Assembly: GCF_910592395.1 (NCBI RefSeq)
Contig: NC_088309.1
Location: 9,798,501-9,862,500 of the forward strand
Direction: 5' to 3'
DNA length: 64,000 nucleotides
Source: Lineus longissimus
Lineage: Eukaryota > Nemertea > Pilidiophora > Heteronemertea > Lineidae
Shown: in pieces, positions 50,394 through 62,413 of the stretch
Layout: each line of letters starts with the position of its first letter
How positions within the stretch are numbered: the first letter of the stretch is position 1
The notes under the pieces: generated by a model
Seen by the model: only the letters and a program-made list of their open reading frames with translations
Databases searched by the model: none
Told to the model about the DNA's origin: nothing
Position numbers and translations under genes: made by a program

Positions 50394-53300
50394 ATGGACA
50401 CATCCGAGTTCATAATCTCCAGCTTCCAAAATAGTGTGCTTACAAACACTGCTTGCAGTCAAGAAACAATGAGCGGAATGCATGCCATATTTAACACATC
50501 GCCGGACACGAGAGTGATGACGATGACTCCACCGCCGCAGAAACCCGAAGTAAAAACATTCAAGAAGCTGTCGGCGACGACGCAATGTTTACAAAAAGTG
50601 TCTCTAGTGTTTTCAAACGGAGCACGACATCATTCTAAGGTGCTAGTAGGACTGGGGATAATGGGGTTCCTCCTTTTGTTCGTGCAATTAAATCTATCAA
50701 ACTTTTCGGAACAGGCCACACTGCGGTATCAACGGGACGCAAAAATGTCAAAAATAATCAATCTCGTTTCAAAGGATTTTAAAGGTGTTTATAAGACAAT
50801 GCCACGCGAGTTGAGAAGTATGTTTAACTTTGACAATTATTCTGATGTGCCTCGTGAGCCACCTTTCGTGCTAACTGAAGAGAAGATCATCTCTGACCTG
50901 CTGTCAGCGGAGCACCCCGAAGAAGAGGCCCTCCAGAAAGCCATGTTAAAAAAGAAGGGTTTTGATTTGCTGGTAAGTGGAATTGTCAATTACAGAGAAC
51001 GCCAGGCCTACTGATACCACCCCACGTGTCGCCCATCTCTGCCATAAGGGCGATTTATACTATTCACTAATAAACCAAATAAACCTTTAAGGTACGAGAT
51101 GCGTACACATACGAGAGCGATTATTTACATATTTCAACATGATTTTTTTCCCAACCTTTCAACTATAGGTGAATTGACATTATACAACATCATTCCCGTA
51201 CCCTGGATCAATCAAAAATGTCCCATTCGCCTGTCTTATGCTGCACGACCAGCTCAAGATGCAAGGAAGAGCAGACACTGATGAGGTGTTGACCGAGTGG
51301 AGAAGAGGGTGCAGGACCAGTGGCCTTGATATTGAAGATGGGAAGCTTTTTAAACGTTTTCCATATCTTTCAGCCGCCTTTGCCTTTCAACCAAGACTGG
51401 ACAAACCCGTGTTGGACGTCATCAACCGGGAACCTACAGTGCCTTCCCTATTTCTATATCATCGGATTCCCGAGGTGCGGGGTGCAGGACATCCACACAC
51501 GGATCGGGACACATCCACTAATTGTTTCGGCGGCAACGCAGCGGCCGAACTGGTGGACAAAAGGCCGAGCAAGTAAGTTTCGTTTTTCAAATGTTGTGAC
51601 CAAATCGTCTCACAATTTTTTTGTTCCTGAGTTATTAGAAAATAAAGCACATTCTAAATCCCAATTTTTCAGAAATTCCCATGAATAATCAGTCATACAT
51701 CTACGGCAGTGCAGTCAAAGCAATGGGTGTTAAGGACAGGATGCAAATATTAGGTGAGCTATCTTCTTGGAATAAAACATCTTGTCGCATATTTACACTG
51801 TCGCAGTTTATTGGACATAAAAACCAAAACATGTGTAATATTGATACGAGTGACAGAAGGTTTGTCTTTCGCTGTTCACAGAAACCTTTTAGGCATTTTA
51901 GCCATACAATGGAACCCTTCACTGCTCTTACCAGAACTATGTCCTCATATATTCAGTGTGCGTGGTGGACATACAGATAGAAATGTGTCTTAATGCCTCA
52001 TCAGACAGGATTTTGGCTGGAGTCAGTGATCTATTGGACGTATGTCAAATCCACTCTCCGTGACAAATGACGAGATCAAAATAACCCACTTGCACACCTC
52101 TGTTATTTTAGCAATGAGAATGCAGTCAGTTGCAAAATTAGTACATGACTGTAAAGTTATGGCACGTGTCGAAAACAAGCCCGATTCTTCGTCAACAAGG
52201 CGTGACAGACTAAGGTGTTTATTCAGGGAGTTTTTGATGGCCAGTGGCCGACATCATGAAGCTATCAAGTTGTTTATCTCAATCGTTGTAAAGGCGCGAA
52301 TGTTTGTTCGTTTTTACAAATCTGCGTGGTGCAATTCACAAACAAAATGACCTTTCTCAAAAATCCCATTCTAATTAGTCCGACATTGGCGAAAACCAGT
52401 TACAAAATGATGCTGGTCACGTGTCCGACTTTATCCTGATACATCAGCACCAATATGAGGACATATATTATTTTGGCCATCAGGTCACGCAGACGGTACG
52501 GCCATCCTTCAAGTTGGAGACATAGTTCTTGCTGGACCGAAGGCCTCAGTTCAGATTCGAAAGGCACCAGCAGCCCCAAGACTGATGACACCCTACCTCA
52601 TGAATAAGTTCAACCGGGGCACCAAGTTTATAGTCATACTGCGGAATCCTACGGACGGGTAAGTCAAACTAGTGACAAGTTCGTTGATTCCCAAGGGCCT
52701 GATAAGAACCGAGCTATGGCGACTCATTTCGAGTTCCCAGCGCTGGTGATCGGTCGCTTCGTCACTCCACATACCACCGCCGAACTCTACGCGAGGCATC
52801 AACTACACCGAGGCAGCGAATCAGAATCGTCAGACTCAGAGTGGTTCCGTTACCTTCTCGAGTCCAGGCATCGCGTCTAAAACCAGATTCTGAGCAGACT
52901 ACATACATTTATTTGGCGTTGTTTACTAAGTAAACAGTATAAATGATCAAATTTTAGCTGAAAAATTACTTCGGCAGCACCGACCAAAGCCTGAGAGTCC
53001 GTAATTTATCTTATAATGTAAATTTTGCTTTTTTCAGATTATTTTCGGAGTACCTCAATCATGGCGATAAAACAAAATCAACAGACATTTTAAGCGAAAA
53101 GTCTGCACAACTTTTCCACTACCACACCCTACAAGTGATCGGGATGTATGAAGATTGTTTTAAGAAACAGAACATCCGGGCATGTATTTATGACACTCTT
53201 CTGGCCGAGGAGGCGAGGAAAGCGCAGGTAGGTCGAACTATATTGTATTCTCTACGTGTATGTCGAAATGATAAGTGTTCGATATTCACATGGAGAACCT

Positions 53301-54032
53301 CAAACATGCCATATCATCAATGACGTCAACATATAATGATTGAAGTCGATGTTAGCCTTTAAATCGAAAAGAGAAAGTTGACTTCTGAAAAAGATCAGGC
53401 TTACCCAGAAAATGGTTCTTCCTTGTCTTCCATTATTTGTTTCATTTTGACTGCAATCTGAAAGTTTATTGTTTTCCCCGTCGTGTAGGTCCCCATTGCA
53501 GAATGGCTCTTTCCAGTCTATATCGGTGATTGGCTTCAGGTCTTCCCCCGAGAACAGTTCTTTTTCGTCAAGATGGAAGAATATAGTAAAAATACATCGC
53601 ACGTGCTCCAAGAAATCTTCAGTTTCTTAGGAGTTGGTAAGTGATGAAAGTCTGGCTTTAGAGATTATGAGGGGAACAGCACCTTAGCTGTCACCGACGA
53701 TTTGAGAGGTATTGCTGAGTAGTTTTCAGCCAAAGCCTAAAAAAGATCTCACGATTAAGAATCTAATTGTAATCCATAACTGAAGATTCATCATTTTGTA
53801 ATTTCTCGTTTTCTTTCTCATAGGCCCGCTGGAGAGTTCAGTCGTGGACGCTGTCGCGAAGGCGCCCGCAATCAACTCGAGTAATCAGACCAAGTCCGAG
53901 ATGGAACCAATGTTTCCGGAGACAAGGGCAAAATTAGATGAATTCTTCTCACCCTTCCGAAAGACTTTAGCAAACATGCTCGACCATCCGAAGTACTCAT
54001 GGGCAGAAGAAGAAATGAGGGGAGCGAAATGA
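50394..54032 (+). CDS. Carbohydrate sulfotransferase 15-like (copy 4, divergent loop)
   Basis: Seven exons: 50394-50972, 51374-51572, 51673-51753, 52484-52658, 53038-53227, 53489-53636 and 53824-54032. They join in frame to about 526 residues. A long cytoplasmic N-terminus precedes the anchor at residues 82-98 (SKVLVGLGIMGFLLLFVQ region); a start at Met27 is also possible. The 5'-phosphosulfate loop reads GFPRCGVQDI (224-233): the catalytic-loop Lys is Arg and Thr-Thr is Val-Gln. The 3'-phosphate motif keeps Arg and Ser (ILRNPTDGLFSEY) but loses the usual Arg after Asp. The exon before it is 45 nt longer than in copies 2 and 3 and adds a Lys/Ala/Pro-rich insertion. The C-terminus has FFSPFRKTLANML, then YSW. 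The enzyme may be inactive or have altered cofactor handling. Confidence 0.88.
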
Positions 54033-56147
54033 ACAGTGATGAATACGTGTTGTCGGTTTTATCATGAACCGCCTCGCTGTCAGCTAAAAGTGACAGGGTG
54101 CGTGTCTTATCGTGATTGGTTCATCAGTTCGAATCACCACCACATCCCGATGAAGCAAAATTGAACACTTCCGATTGGACAATTCGACTGAGGTGGCGCA
54201 AAATACTCTTCTTTCAGAAATTCCTGTTTTGAACAATGCCCGAATTGAAGGAATTGCTGCTTGCTGCTGTACATGTATATATACTGCCTCCGTCTGGAGG
54301 GTTGAATATTGGACCTCAAAATGAAAAAAGGTATATCACATGTACATGTAAATTATTTATTGCATATGCGAAATGAAACACTACCATGCAGGGTCCTAAA
54401 AACAGGTAGTCGGTTCTGAAGAAGATTTTTATATCTGGTTTGTCTTCAGTGGGGTTCTTGAGGAAGACGAAGAAACATATATGAAAACATTTTATTGAGC
54501 AGCCTAAAATGATTGAGTCATCAAATTTACTAACTCTATACTCAGGTTTCAGGAAATGGCCAAAATTACATTTGTGACGATATAGCGAATTTCCACGTGT
54601 AGTTTTAGTTTCAATCTAAAGCACTGTAAAAGCCAGGTTCATAAAATTTATGGCCATACCTTAATCAGCCATATCGGTATCAAGATTTGAGGACGTGATA
54701 TGAAACTAACTCGATTTGAAAGCGGGGATTTTATCGGCTTCAGCCCAGAGTATCCAGAGTATCGAATATCATTGGGCGATTCGTGTTGAGGTTATTTAAA
54801 GATCGGTGTTTATTTTAATCTATCTTGTATTTTAACTTTAATTTCTCAAACATTTCGAAAGTGCAATAATATGTTAGTTGCGTCTTTCTTAAAAATGAGT
54901 TAATGAAGGGGATAACTGCTATGATACAATGTATTTCAAAATGAGATACGAGTATCACTAGGGAAGAAGATATATTATTCTTTGTATAAAGCGGGGCCTG
55001 TCAATGGGTCGGTACATGTACTTGAGATTCCCGATGCCGTAACGCGGTATAGATCCAAGTACATGTACCATACATTTCTGACTTGGAATCCAATATGGCA
55101 GCGTTGTTGAAATGCAATCGTTAGGGGCAAGCGAGTCGTTTCGACCCAAAAGTGGAAGCAATTGTTAAGGACCTACATGTATTTTCATCAATTTACAATT
55201 ACATGTGTATTAGAGCGAGTCAACAACTTGTTTTTGAACCGGTGTAGGTATTTCTTTGCGCTGATCCGACTCATTCGTGTTTTGTTCGAGTTCATGTTCG
55301 GTTCTTGTTCTCACACACTTCTGTTGTTTTCCCGCAGTGTTATGTTCGTGACCAAAATGAATAAAATGAATCATTATGCTTTTAACTGTGTTTTGTTAAC
55401 TTCAAGTACTACACTATTGTGGCAATTGTGTCCATAAATTACACTGTTATTAGTTACTCCGTTGCGCACATTTTACTGTTCTTGTTTTTCAGTTAAATTG
55501 CCACAACAAGCATTACCTTCACTTTGAATTGTTCATGTGTACTGTGAAGTCTGTCAGGAACCGCAGCGAGTATCTGCCATTATTATCAAGTCTGAAGTTG
55601 TATAATGTAAAGGTACGGTAGGCCTTAAAATGTACAGTTTATTATCTAGTAGTGCGTATACAAAAATGCCAAAGTATAAAAGACTATATAAAAATGTTCC
55701 ACCTTTATTTCACTGTTCTTGACACATTTTGTAATTTTACTATGATCATCCATTGTTCAACGTTGCTTCTGAAAGCCACTTTTGACCGTACGCTACATGT
55801 ATAAGTGCGGTTAAATCATTTTTATACTGTATTATCTTTATATGTAAATGAAAAAAGTAAAATAATTTAGAATAAATTTATTCATAAACACGATTGTTCG
55901 AGTTGACAAATGACCCCAAAGGCATGAGTTTGAAGAGAATGACCAGACCATTGAAGAGTCTGTCATTCCCTCGCTTTCCCTGAACACGGACTCGCTGCGC
56001 TATAATATACGTGCCCTGAATAACTGCAAGGCGTTGTCATCACGGTTAGTGATGCATGAGAAGAATCGCGCACGAAAAAAGCATTTGTAGGCTTCACCAG
56101 TGGGAACTTTCGAGAACATTTTGGAGTGTGAGCGCTTTTGAACATAA
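54033..56147. other. Intergenic DNA downstream of copy 4
   Basis: No gene is recognised. A perfect 14-bp inverted pair (GGTACATGTACTTG at 55011 and its complement ending 55079) and an AATAAA at 55360-55365 are the only signals noted. The latter is 1.3 kb past the copy 4 stop and only weakly supported as its poly(A) signal. Confidence 0.5.
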
Positions 56148-56777
56148 GGCTGATGTTACATAGGAATGAGCTACTCACGCCACATTTTTCATCGACTCAC
56201 GGCTCATTGTCACGTGTCACTCCTCATTTGTCACGAGTGACCGCGGCGGTTTACATACAGATCATTTTTCGCTTGTTCATTTGTCACTTGGATTTTCTCG
56301 GCGACGCACATGGACTCAGAAGAAGAAGAGATGGCAGCCATGCTGCTCCTGATGGAGAATAGTAAACGAAAGCGGAGGCGACGGATGAGAACAATGTGGT
56401 ACATAAAAGTGCTGCATTTTTGCATTTTTTGTTTCTCATTTCCAATCAAAATTATCTATTGTATTAATGTGTAAACTAATGAAAATGCCGAAAAGTAGCT
56501 ATACTCACAGTTTCGAAGGCGATATCACTACAAATGCACATGGACGTCCACTTACTTTGCCAGCCCATTTCACAAAGAATGAACATGTCCATTCATCGCC
56601 TCACGCGTGAAATGACATGAAATGACGTGAGGCGACGAATGCGGGCAAAACTTACAAAATTCACTTCAATGAGAACAGGTCAATAGGTTTTCCAATGTCC
56701 ATTCATCAGCTCTCACGAATGACAAGTGACAAATGAGTCGTGAGTCGATGAAACGTGAAGTCTATGTAACTTCAGCC
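56148..56777. mobile_element. PIF/Harbinger-type non-autonomous element with TAA duplication
   Basis: The ends GGCTGATGTTACATAGGA and (inverted) GGCTGAAGTTACATAGAC are flanked by TAA on both sides (56145-56147 and 56778-56780). This is the 3-bp TWA target duplication typical of PIF/Harbinger. Longer inner TIR similarity includes TTTCATCGACTCACG. Inside, an ATG at 56310 opens a short frame beginning MDSEEEEMAAMLLLMENSKR and continuing into a run of Arg. This acidic-Leu-basic pattern is like the N-terminus of Harbinger nucleases, and the frame then stops. The element is a deletion derivative. An inner hairpin lies at about 56597-56640. Confidence 0.8.
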
Positions 56778-59733
56778 TAACATCCCAATAAGCGCTACAG
56801 TTTATAAAAGCTGGATATCATTCATTCATTTACTCATTCCTTCAGTCAAATTTCTTGTGATCAATCGTTTCGATTTCTGACTACCAGAAAAAAACAAGCG
56901 GACAACAGTGTATAGTAAAACATTCTGATCAGTTACTCATTTATTCTTATTTACATTATGCTCATTGTGGAATCTCTCACAGATACATATACACGTATTT
57001 ACACAAGAATTTGTCAGAATAGTACATTTGTATACTAAACCTAGGCAAGTAATTACGGGTTTAGAATATTTTCCCATGAGGTCAAACTCATCCACAATGA
57101 CGGACAGTGGTGCTTACATTAGATTCCGTTTAAGAAGATAACTTCTGCCTTATGGGCGACACAGTGTCGGTAATCCTGACAACATACCCTTCAACAGCAC
57201 CCCCCCCCCCCCCCGGAACAGGAACATTTGGCATGTTAAAACGACCTGCAAGTAGAACTGCAGGTAGTTGGTTTTTTAGTTGAATCGATAAAATCACAAC
57301 GCTTTGAAAGACAATAGTTAGAATTGAAATGCGGATAAGGCAAAATTAGTTCGAATCTAAAGTGAATTAAGATTTGTGGAAGATGACTAACGCTAGCCAA
57401 GTAAAAGTAAATAGCCTGCTCCTCGTCCTTTTCCGTACATTTCCCCCTCTGTTTACTCACCTTCGTGCTGAGGATTTGACGGCGACTAAATTGCCGTGAA
57501 GGGATGGATTCTTTTCGCGATTTTACCACAGATCGCGAAAACAAATGTTCGTGAACCTGTCACATAACCATCATAGGCAACACTTCATCGCAGGGTGAAA
57601 GCGAAGGCTGATTGTCAGTGTAGCGGTCCTAAATGTCTCCCCTGAAAAAGTGTCCTTCCCTATCATGCAGTGACGGACAATGTATGGTGACCAGCCTTGC
57701 GATAACTTGCCAAAATCAGTCGATAGAGTAAACAGTTTAACCTGGAAAGAAGCTGGAGGAACCTAACAAGAACACAAGTTAGAAACAATCGAATATTTAC
57801 AATATGCACGGATGATAATACATGTATTATGACCCTAGGAAATAATTACGCCTTGATTGCACAGTGGATGCATGACGACAATCTTACCAAAAATCTCTTA
57901 TTTAGACATTTTCCCTTGTCACAAATATACGAGGACGGGAGCATTTCCTAATCTTTTGACCAAAAAGGCGTTTAAGATATAAGTTTTCAAATTTCGAAAA
58001 CACTACGGGCCAATCCACAGATTGCAGCTAAATTTGGCCTTTCCTCCATATCAGCATGCTATGTTGAGAAATCATCTTGACGATCCTCAGCTAATGGTAA
58101 GGCTAGGATCCTCGATGGATGAATGGTAACTAGATCAAGCTATTTCGCCCTTCTCCGTCATCCGCCCCGGATTCGACTCCCACACCAGTCATGTCAGGTT
58201 CTTCAGGGTACACCAGAGAAGTTCTTGGAGAACACATGTACGTACTTTGTTGGTGGAGTGAGAGTGCGCATAACTCTGTGACGGTGTTAGTATAAACAAC
58301 AGATAAAATAGTTGTTGATTTTGTTAAAATGTTTTCGAAAAGAGATTAACTCAAGCTATCATAGCTAGCCATACAAGTAGCTTGATCGGGTTACAATCCG
58401 TCCATCGAGGATTCTTAGTACCCGTCTCTGTCGATTCACATTTTTTCAGCCGCATCCCAAAGTGACAGAACTTTCCAGAATAATTGACAAAGACGTCGTG
58501 CAAAAAGCGAGTGCACATCATTCCATGCGCCGTAAAATCCATGCTCGGTGAAGTCGATCCTTCAAAGAGATGAGATTATAGATTTAATTGCAAACCACAC
58601 GCAGAGAAATATGCCCATGGTCCGGGCTGCACAGATGAAACAAATCGACGAAGACACAGATGTTACTGGCAAGGATTTACGTATGGCGATGACTAGTCCG
58701 TTCCGTCCACATGTACATGCACATTGTTAATGCACAGAACGAGCAAGTATGAAGCAGGCGTCGCAACAGATGCACGTTCGAACTTTCCTAAAAGCAGAAT
58801 TCACAAGATGGCGGGATTTGATTATTGGTTGATTTCAGACGCTATCTCTCGCAGACGGTGGATTAAGTGCTTCCGATGGATAATATTGCAACCTGATACC
58901 TCAATGTCAATGGCTTTTGGAAAATCGTGCATGACTTCACATATCACACTGACATTAATCGGTTCATAATGGTCCACACAAATGAAGTTGCAGACTTACC
59001 TCTTCGGCGCAAATATGTATTCATGCCTCTGAAAACAAAAGGCCTACCCCGGTGCATCTATAGACATGAGGTCGAAAGCCAATCAAGTGTATACAGAAGG
59101 GTTCGCATCGCTGTCTTATGCCGGCGGCACACGATCGACGATTTGATCGGGTGTCGCAGTTAAACAGATTTCGCATGATTCATACCAGTCACGAGATACT
59201 ATACCCAACCAGTTTTGACACAATTCATACTATACATTTAAAATTGATCAAACCGACATGACAGGGCCAGTAACACAAGTCTGGTGTGGTAGGAATGTCG
59301 AAGTCGATTTTACCAATTTGAGATATGATCAAATTGAAAGATTCATTGAAAGATTCCGATTTGACACGCATGCGCAAACTGATTGAATTGACACCACTCA
59401 CACAAGACGCGTAGTCAAACCAGACACCACACGCGCCGTAGACGCCATCTATTGACACAACACGTACCATATCCCACTCACAAGAAGCACACATGGGGTG
59501 ACTTTAAAGCTGAATGTGGTTAACTAGAACTATAAAGTGTAAAGTGACAACAACTTTAAAGTCACATTGGACATGACTCGTATACGGCACACGTAAACTG
59601 ACACTGAATGCGATAGAAGCCTCTTTCGTGAGAGTTCCAGTGTATAACAAACACAGAACCATTTGCCCAATGAAATATTACTTCTCCACCCTTGGAATTT
59701 GGTGAAGCAATTTCACGCACGTTCCGTGTCAGT

Positions 59734-59861
59734 GAGTTTTTGCAAATCCTCCGAAACGTCAACGCGAACGCCTGTCCCATTGTTCAACATCGTGATCAGG
59801 AGCTCGAACAATGGGATAGGCGTTCGCGTTGGCGTTTCGGGGTCTTTTTTTGCAAAAACTC
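59734..59861. repeat. Hairpin element, ~52-bp arms
   Basis: The left arm at 59734-59785 (GAGTTTTTGCAAATCC, then ACGCGAACGCCTGTCCCATT) is matched in reverse complement at 59806-59861, with minor mismatches and a small length difference in the T run. The loop is about 20 nt. This is a MITE or foldback element without coding capacity. Confidence 0.85.
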
Positions 59862-60344
59862 CTCTCTCGTTATCATTTTGACCTACTGTACACCACACAC
59901 ACACACAAACAAGAATCAAACCACAACACACTATACAGCGTCAAATTGATTTACTCTCCGTTCGTTTTTACGACTCACACATAATTGGACTGGTCAGCGA
60001 ACCGAACTCTGTATACACATGATGAAAAGCGCATCAGAGGGAGACCGAGTGCTCTCAAAGGCCCAAGATGAAGATCTACCAAAAGTGACTAGCTAGTGCA
60101 TGCAAAGTTAGAAAACGAGGTAAGATGAAAAGGAAAAAGGAAAGAGAAAGTTCCCTGGAGTGTCAATAAGTTTAACTATCTGCCGGATGGGGATGACGGA
60201 AATTGCTATAAAGATGAGTTTATTGAACTGCCACTGCATGTAGGTGACCTTCAACAAAGCCAGAATAGCTGCTGGTTGTATCATGTTATCTGATTTAACA
60301 TGAACATGTACATCAACGATGTGCATAGTGTACATGTGAAGGGT

Positions 60345-60600
60345 ATTTGGCAAGTAAAAGTTATGGCCGGGTCTATTTGGCAAGCCGCTCGCCGAACAGG
60401 CATCTTTTTTTGTCCTCTTTGGAGAGCCGCTTGCCAAACAGCACTAAAAAGCCACCCTGTTCGGCCAGCCGGACTTGCCAAACAGGTAAAAAGTCTACCC
60501 TCTTTGGCGAGCTGGAGACTTTACTTTAATATTAATGAGTTCGGCTCTCCATTCAGGACAAGAAAAAGTCGCTGTTTGGTAAGCCGGGCTTGCCAAGTAG
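60345..60600 (+). repeat. Imperfect short repeats with palindromic TTGGCAAGCCG cores
   Basis: Four to five imperfect units of roughly 60 bp share GTTTGGCAAGCCG- or CGGACTTGCCAAACAG-type words and an inter-unit TTTTT or AAAAA tract. The words are partly palindromic, so units resemble each other on both strands. The repeat was recognised by eye only, and the unit length is approximate. Confidence 0.5.
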
Positions 60601-61274
60601 TCACTTCCAAAAGTTATATGATTATGCCAGACTCACCTGTATAACAATGACGAACCAACGTCCAATGAAATGTAATGGACGCTTAAGGTATCATGCATGT
60701 ATTAAGTATTGTGACGAACAAAACATGCGTTACATAAAAAAGACTGAAAAGAAAAAAAGCATTGCCAAAAGCACTGCAAGCTGCTTGTATAATGGTTTTC
60801 TAAAGAATAAATATCAAATGTTGACATTGTGGACTTTACTATGAGGTTTTAAAGCTCTAGGATAAACAACTAAAAGCACTTGACTAAGCAGAAAATACAT
60901 ATCTACCAAAAAAAATCTACAACGACTCGACAATAATGCAGTGGAGGGCAGGTTCGTTGGATTTTCGTTTGTTTCATTCTTGCAATTCATTTCACACTCA
61001 CTGGTGAAAAGCTACAAAGCAATGTACTGGAACGAAACCAGTCCACCAGATCCGTTTGTCTGGAGGGGCGTGGCAACATAAGGAAAACCAAAATAGTGTC
61101 CGATAGATTCACCTGCCCGTGGACAAAAGATTAAGTCGAATTGCCCCATTTCACAAACATGGTATAGAGCGCCGTAACCTGAAATGTTGTCAAATGAAAT
61201 TCCGAGACAGAGTCACTTTTAACTCAAAATATGCAAAATTGGTAAATTTAGCTATACACAACAAATATCATCCG

Positions 61275-62413
61275 TCAATCTTTTTCTTGTTTGAATATGC
61301 CAATTTTTGTACCTAACCATCGAAACTTGGCCCTGACCTCCTCTTGCATTAACTCAAAACACATCGCAATAAAAGCCAAACCAAATAATAAATACATGGT
61401 GCATAGCACCTGTTTCTCCTGAGACGACCATGAATCCATACTGGCGCCGGGGACGAAATCTCCAAACCCAATTGTGCTTAGCGTCACAAAGCAGAAATAT
61501 GAACCAATTAGGTAGTCCCAGTCATGTTCCCAAAGCGTAAAGAGCACGGCGCCGCCGAAGATGTATCCGGCCATGAGCATGATGCACAGGGTAATCGGCA
61601 CAGTCACTCTCTCCGGTTTCTGGTTTCGTTTGTTAGATTTTTTCATCTCGCCTAGTTCGTCGTCTGTCATGTCTGTTTCGCATTCTAAGTCTGTTTCATG
61701 CAGTATCATGTGAGCAGGGGCATTGAGCGGTGTGGTTGCGGCGGGTTCTAACAACCTATCATCTTGCGTCGCTATTTTTAAATCTCCCGCGTTCACCAAC
61801 ACTTCGCTGCGTTGGTTTGGCGGGCTATACACTTCGCTGTTTCGATTTAACGAGCCATACACTTCACTGTGTCGGTTTGGCGGGCCAAACACTTCGCTGT
61901 GTTGGCCAGGCGGGCTATACACTTCGCTGTGTTGGCCTGGCGGCCTATACACTTCGCTGTCTCGGCCTGGCGGCCTATACACTTCGCTGTGTTGGCCTGG
62001 CGGCCTATACACTTCGCTGTCGCGGCCTGGCGGCCTATACACTTCGCTGTCTCGATTTGACGGGCTTGGTGGCGGGTTCATAGAATTGTGAGATGTTGAT
62101 CGAATAGAGCCCTTCGACGTTGTTCCGCTAAGCACTGGGGCAGTGATTTTCCGCCGCGAACTTGTCCTACCGTTTTTATTCCCTGCACCAAACACTGAAT
62201 TCATCGAACTCATACGTCTGGGATGTTTCTTTTTCTTTTTGCAACATATGCAGCAAAATCCGCAACATACTCGGCTATATATAAATCTGAATATATTAGC
62301 CATGAGTCCTCCGACGTTAGCTAGGCAGAGCAGTGTCAGAGGAATGCCGAATATCGCGTAAACAATGGTCATAAAGCGTCCCCAGGCTGTCTTTGGAGCA
62401 ATATGGCCATATC
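61275..62413 (-). CDS. Two-pore-domain potassium channel, 3' exon (partial)
   Basis: A single exon of 1139 nt encodes the last 378 residues. It starts at a TTTTGCAG acceptor, in the middle of the first selectivity filter (GYGHIAPKT). In order come TM2 (YAIFGIPLTLLCLANVGGLM), a Cys- and Lys-rich juxtamembrane segment (CCGFCCICCKKKKK), a long cytoplasmic loop, TM3 (ITLCIMLMAGYIFGGAVLF), pore 2 with filter TIGFGDFVPG, and TM4 ending at QEKD. The layout and the YFCFVTLSTIGFGD motif place it with TRESK/KCNK18 and nematode TWK channels, which carry background K+ currents as dimers. The loop contains nine decapeptide repeats of consensus (G/N)-(R/Q)-x-SEVYRPP. TM1 and pore helix 1 must lie on exons beyond 64000; none is visible at 62414-64000. 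Confidence 0.93.
61788..62060 (-). repeat. 30-bp coding minisatellite, nine decapeptide repeats
   Basis: Nine in-frame 30-bp units encode variants of GRDSEVYRPP and GQHSEVYRPP in the TM2-TM3 loop of the K2P channel. Units towards the C-terminus are more diverged (SEVFGPP, SEVYGSL, SEVLVNA), while the N-terminal units are nearly identical. On the opposite strand the same bases are open in all frames, which gives spurious ORFs. Confidence 0.92.

Larger units (their letters stand above)
56781..61274. other. Intergenic DNA with small repeats, no gene
   Basis: No family signature is found in any frame. Open frames of 60-81 codons at 58548-59163 lack recognisable domains. The stretch contains a 15-base C run (57200-57214), a possible SINE-like segment with a B-box-like word GGATTCGACTCCC near 58174, a hairpin (59734-59861), a short CA run (about 59892-59908) and imperfect repeats at 60345-60600. 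Confidence 0.5.

Noticed and set aside
55011-55079. Perfect 14-bp inverted pair as a regulatory hairpin
   Set aside because: TACATGTA-type palindromic words are frequent throughout the window, so a chance pairing is likely.
58548-59163. Small + strand frames (60-81 codons)
   Set aside because: No recognisable motif, no splice-linked neighbours and ordinary chance length.
61723-62091. Repetitive + strand frames over the K2P gene
   Set aside because: Antisense of the 30-bp coding repeat. Only the - strand has channel motifs.
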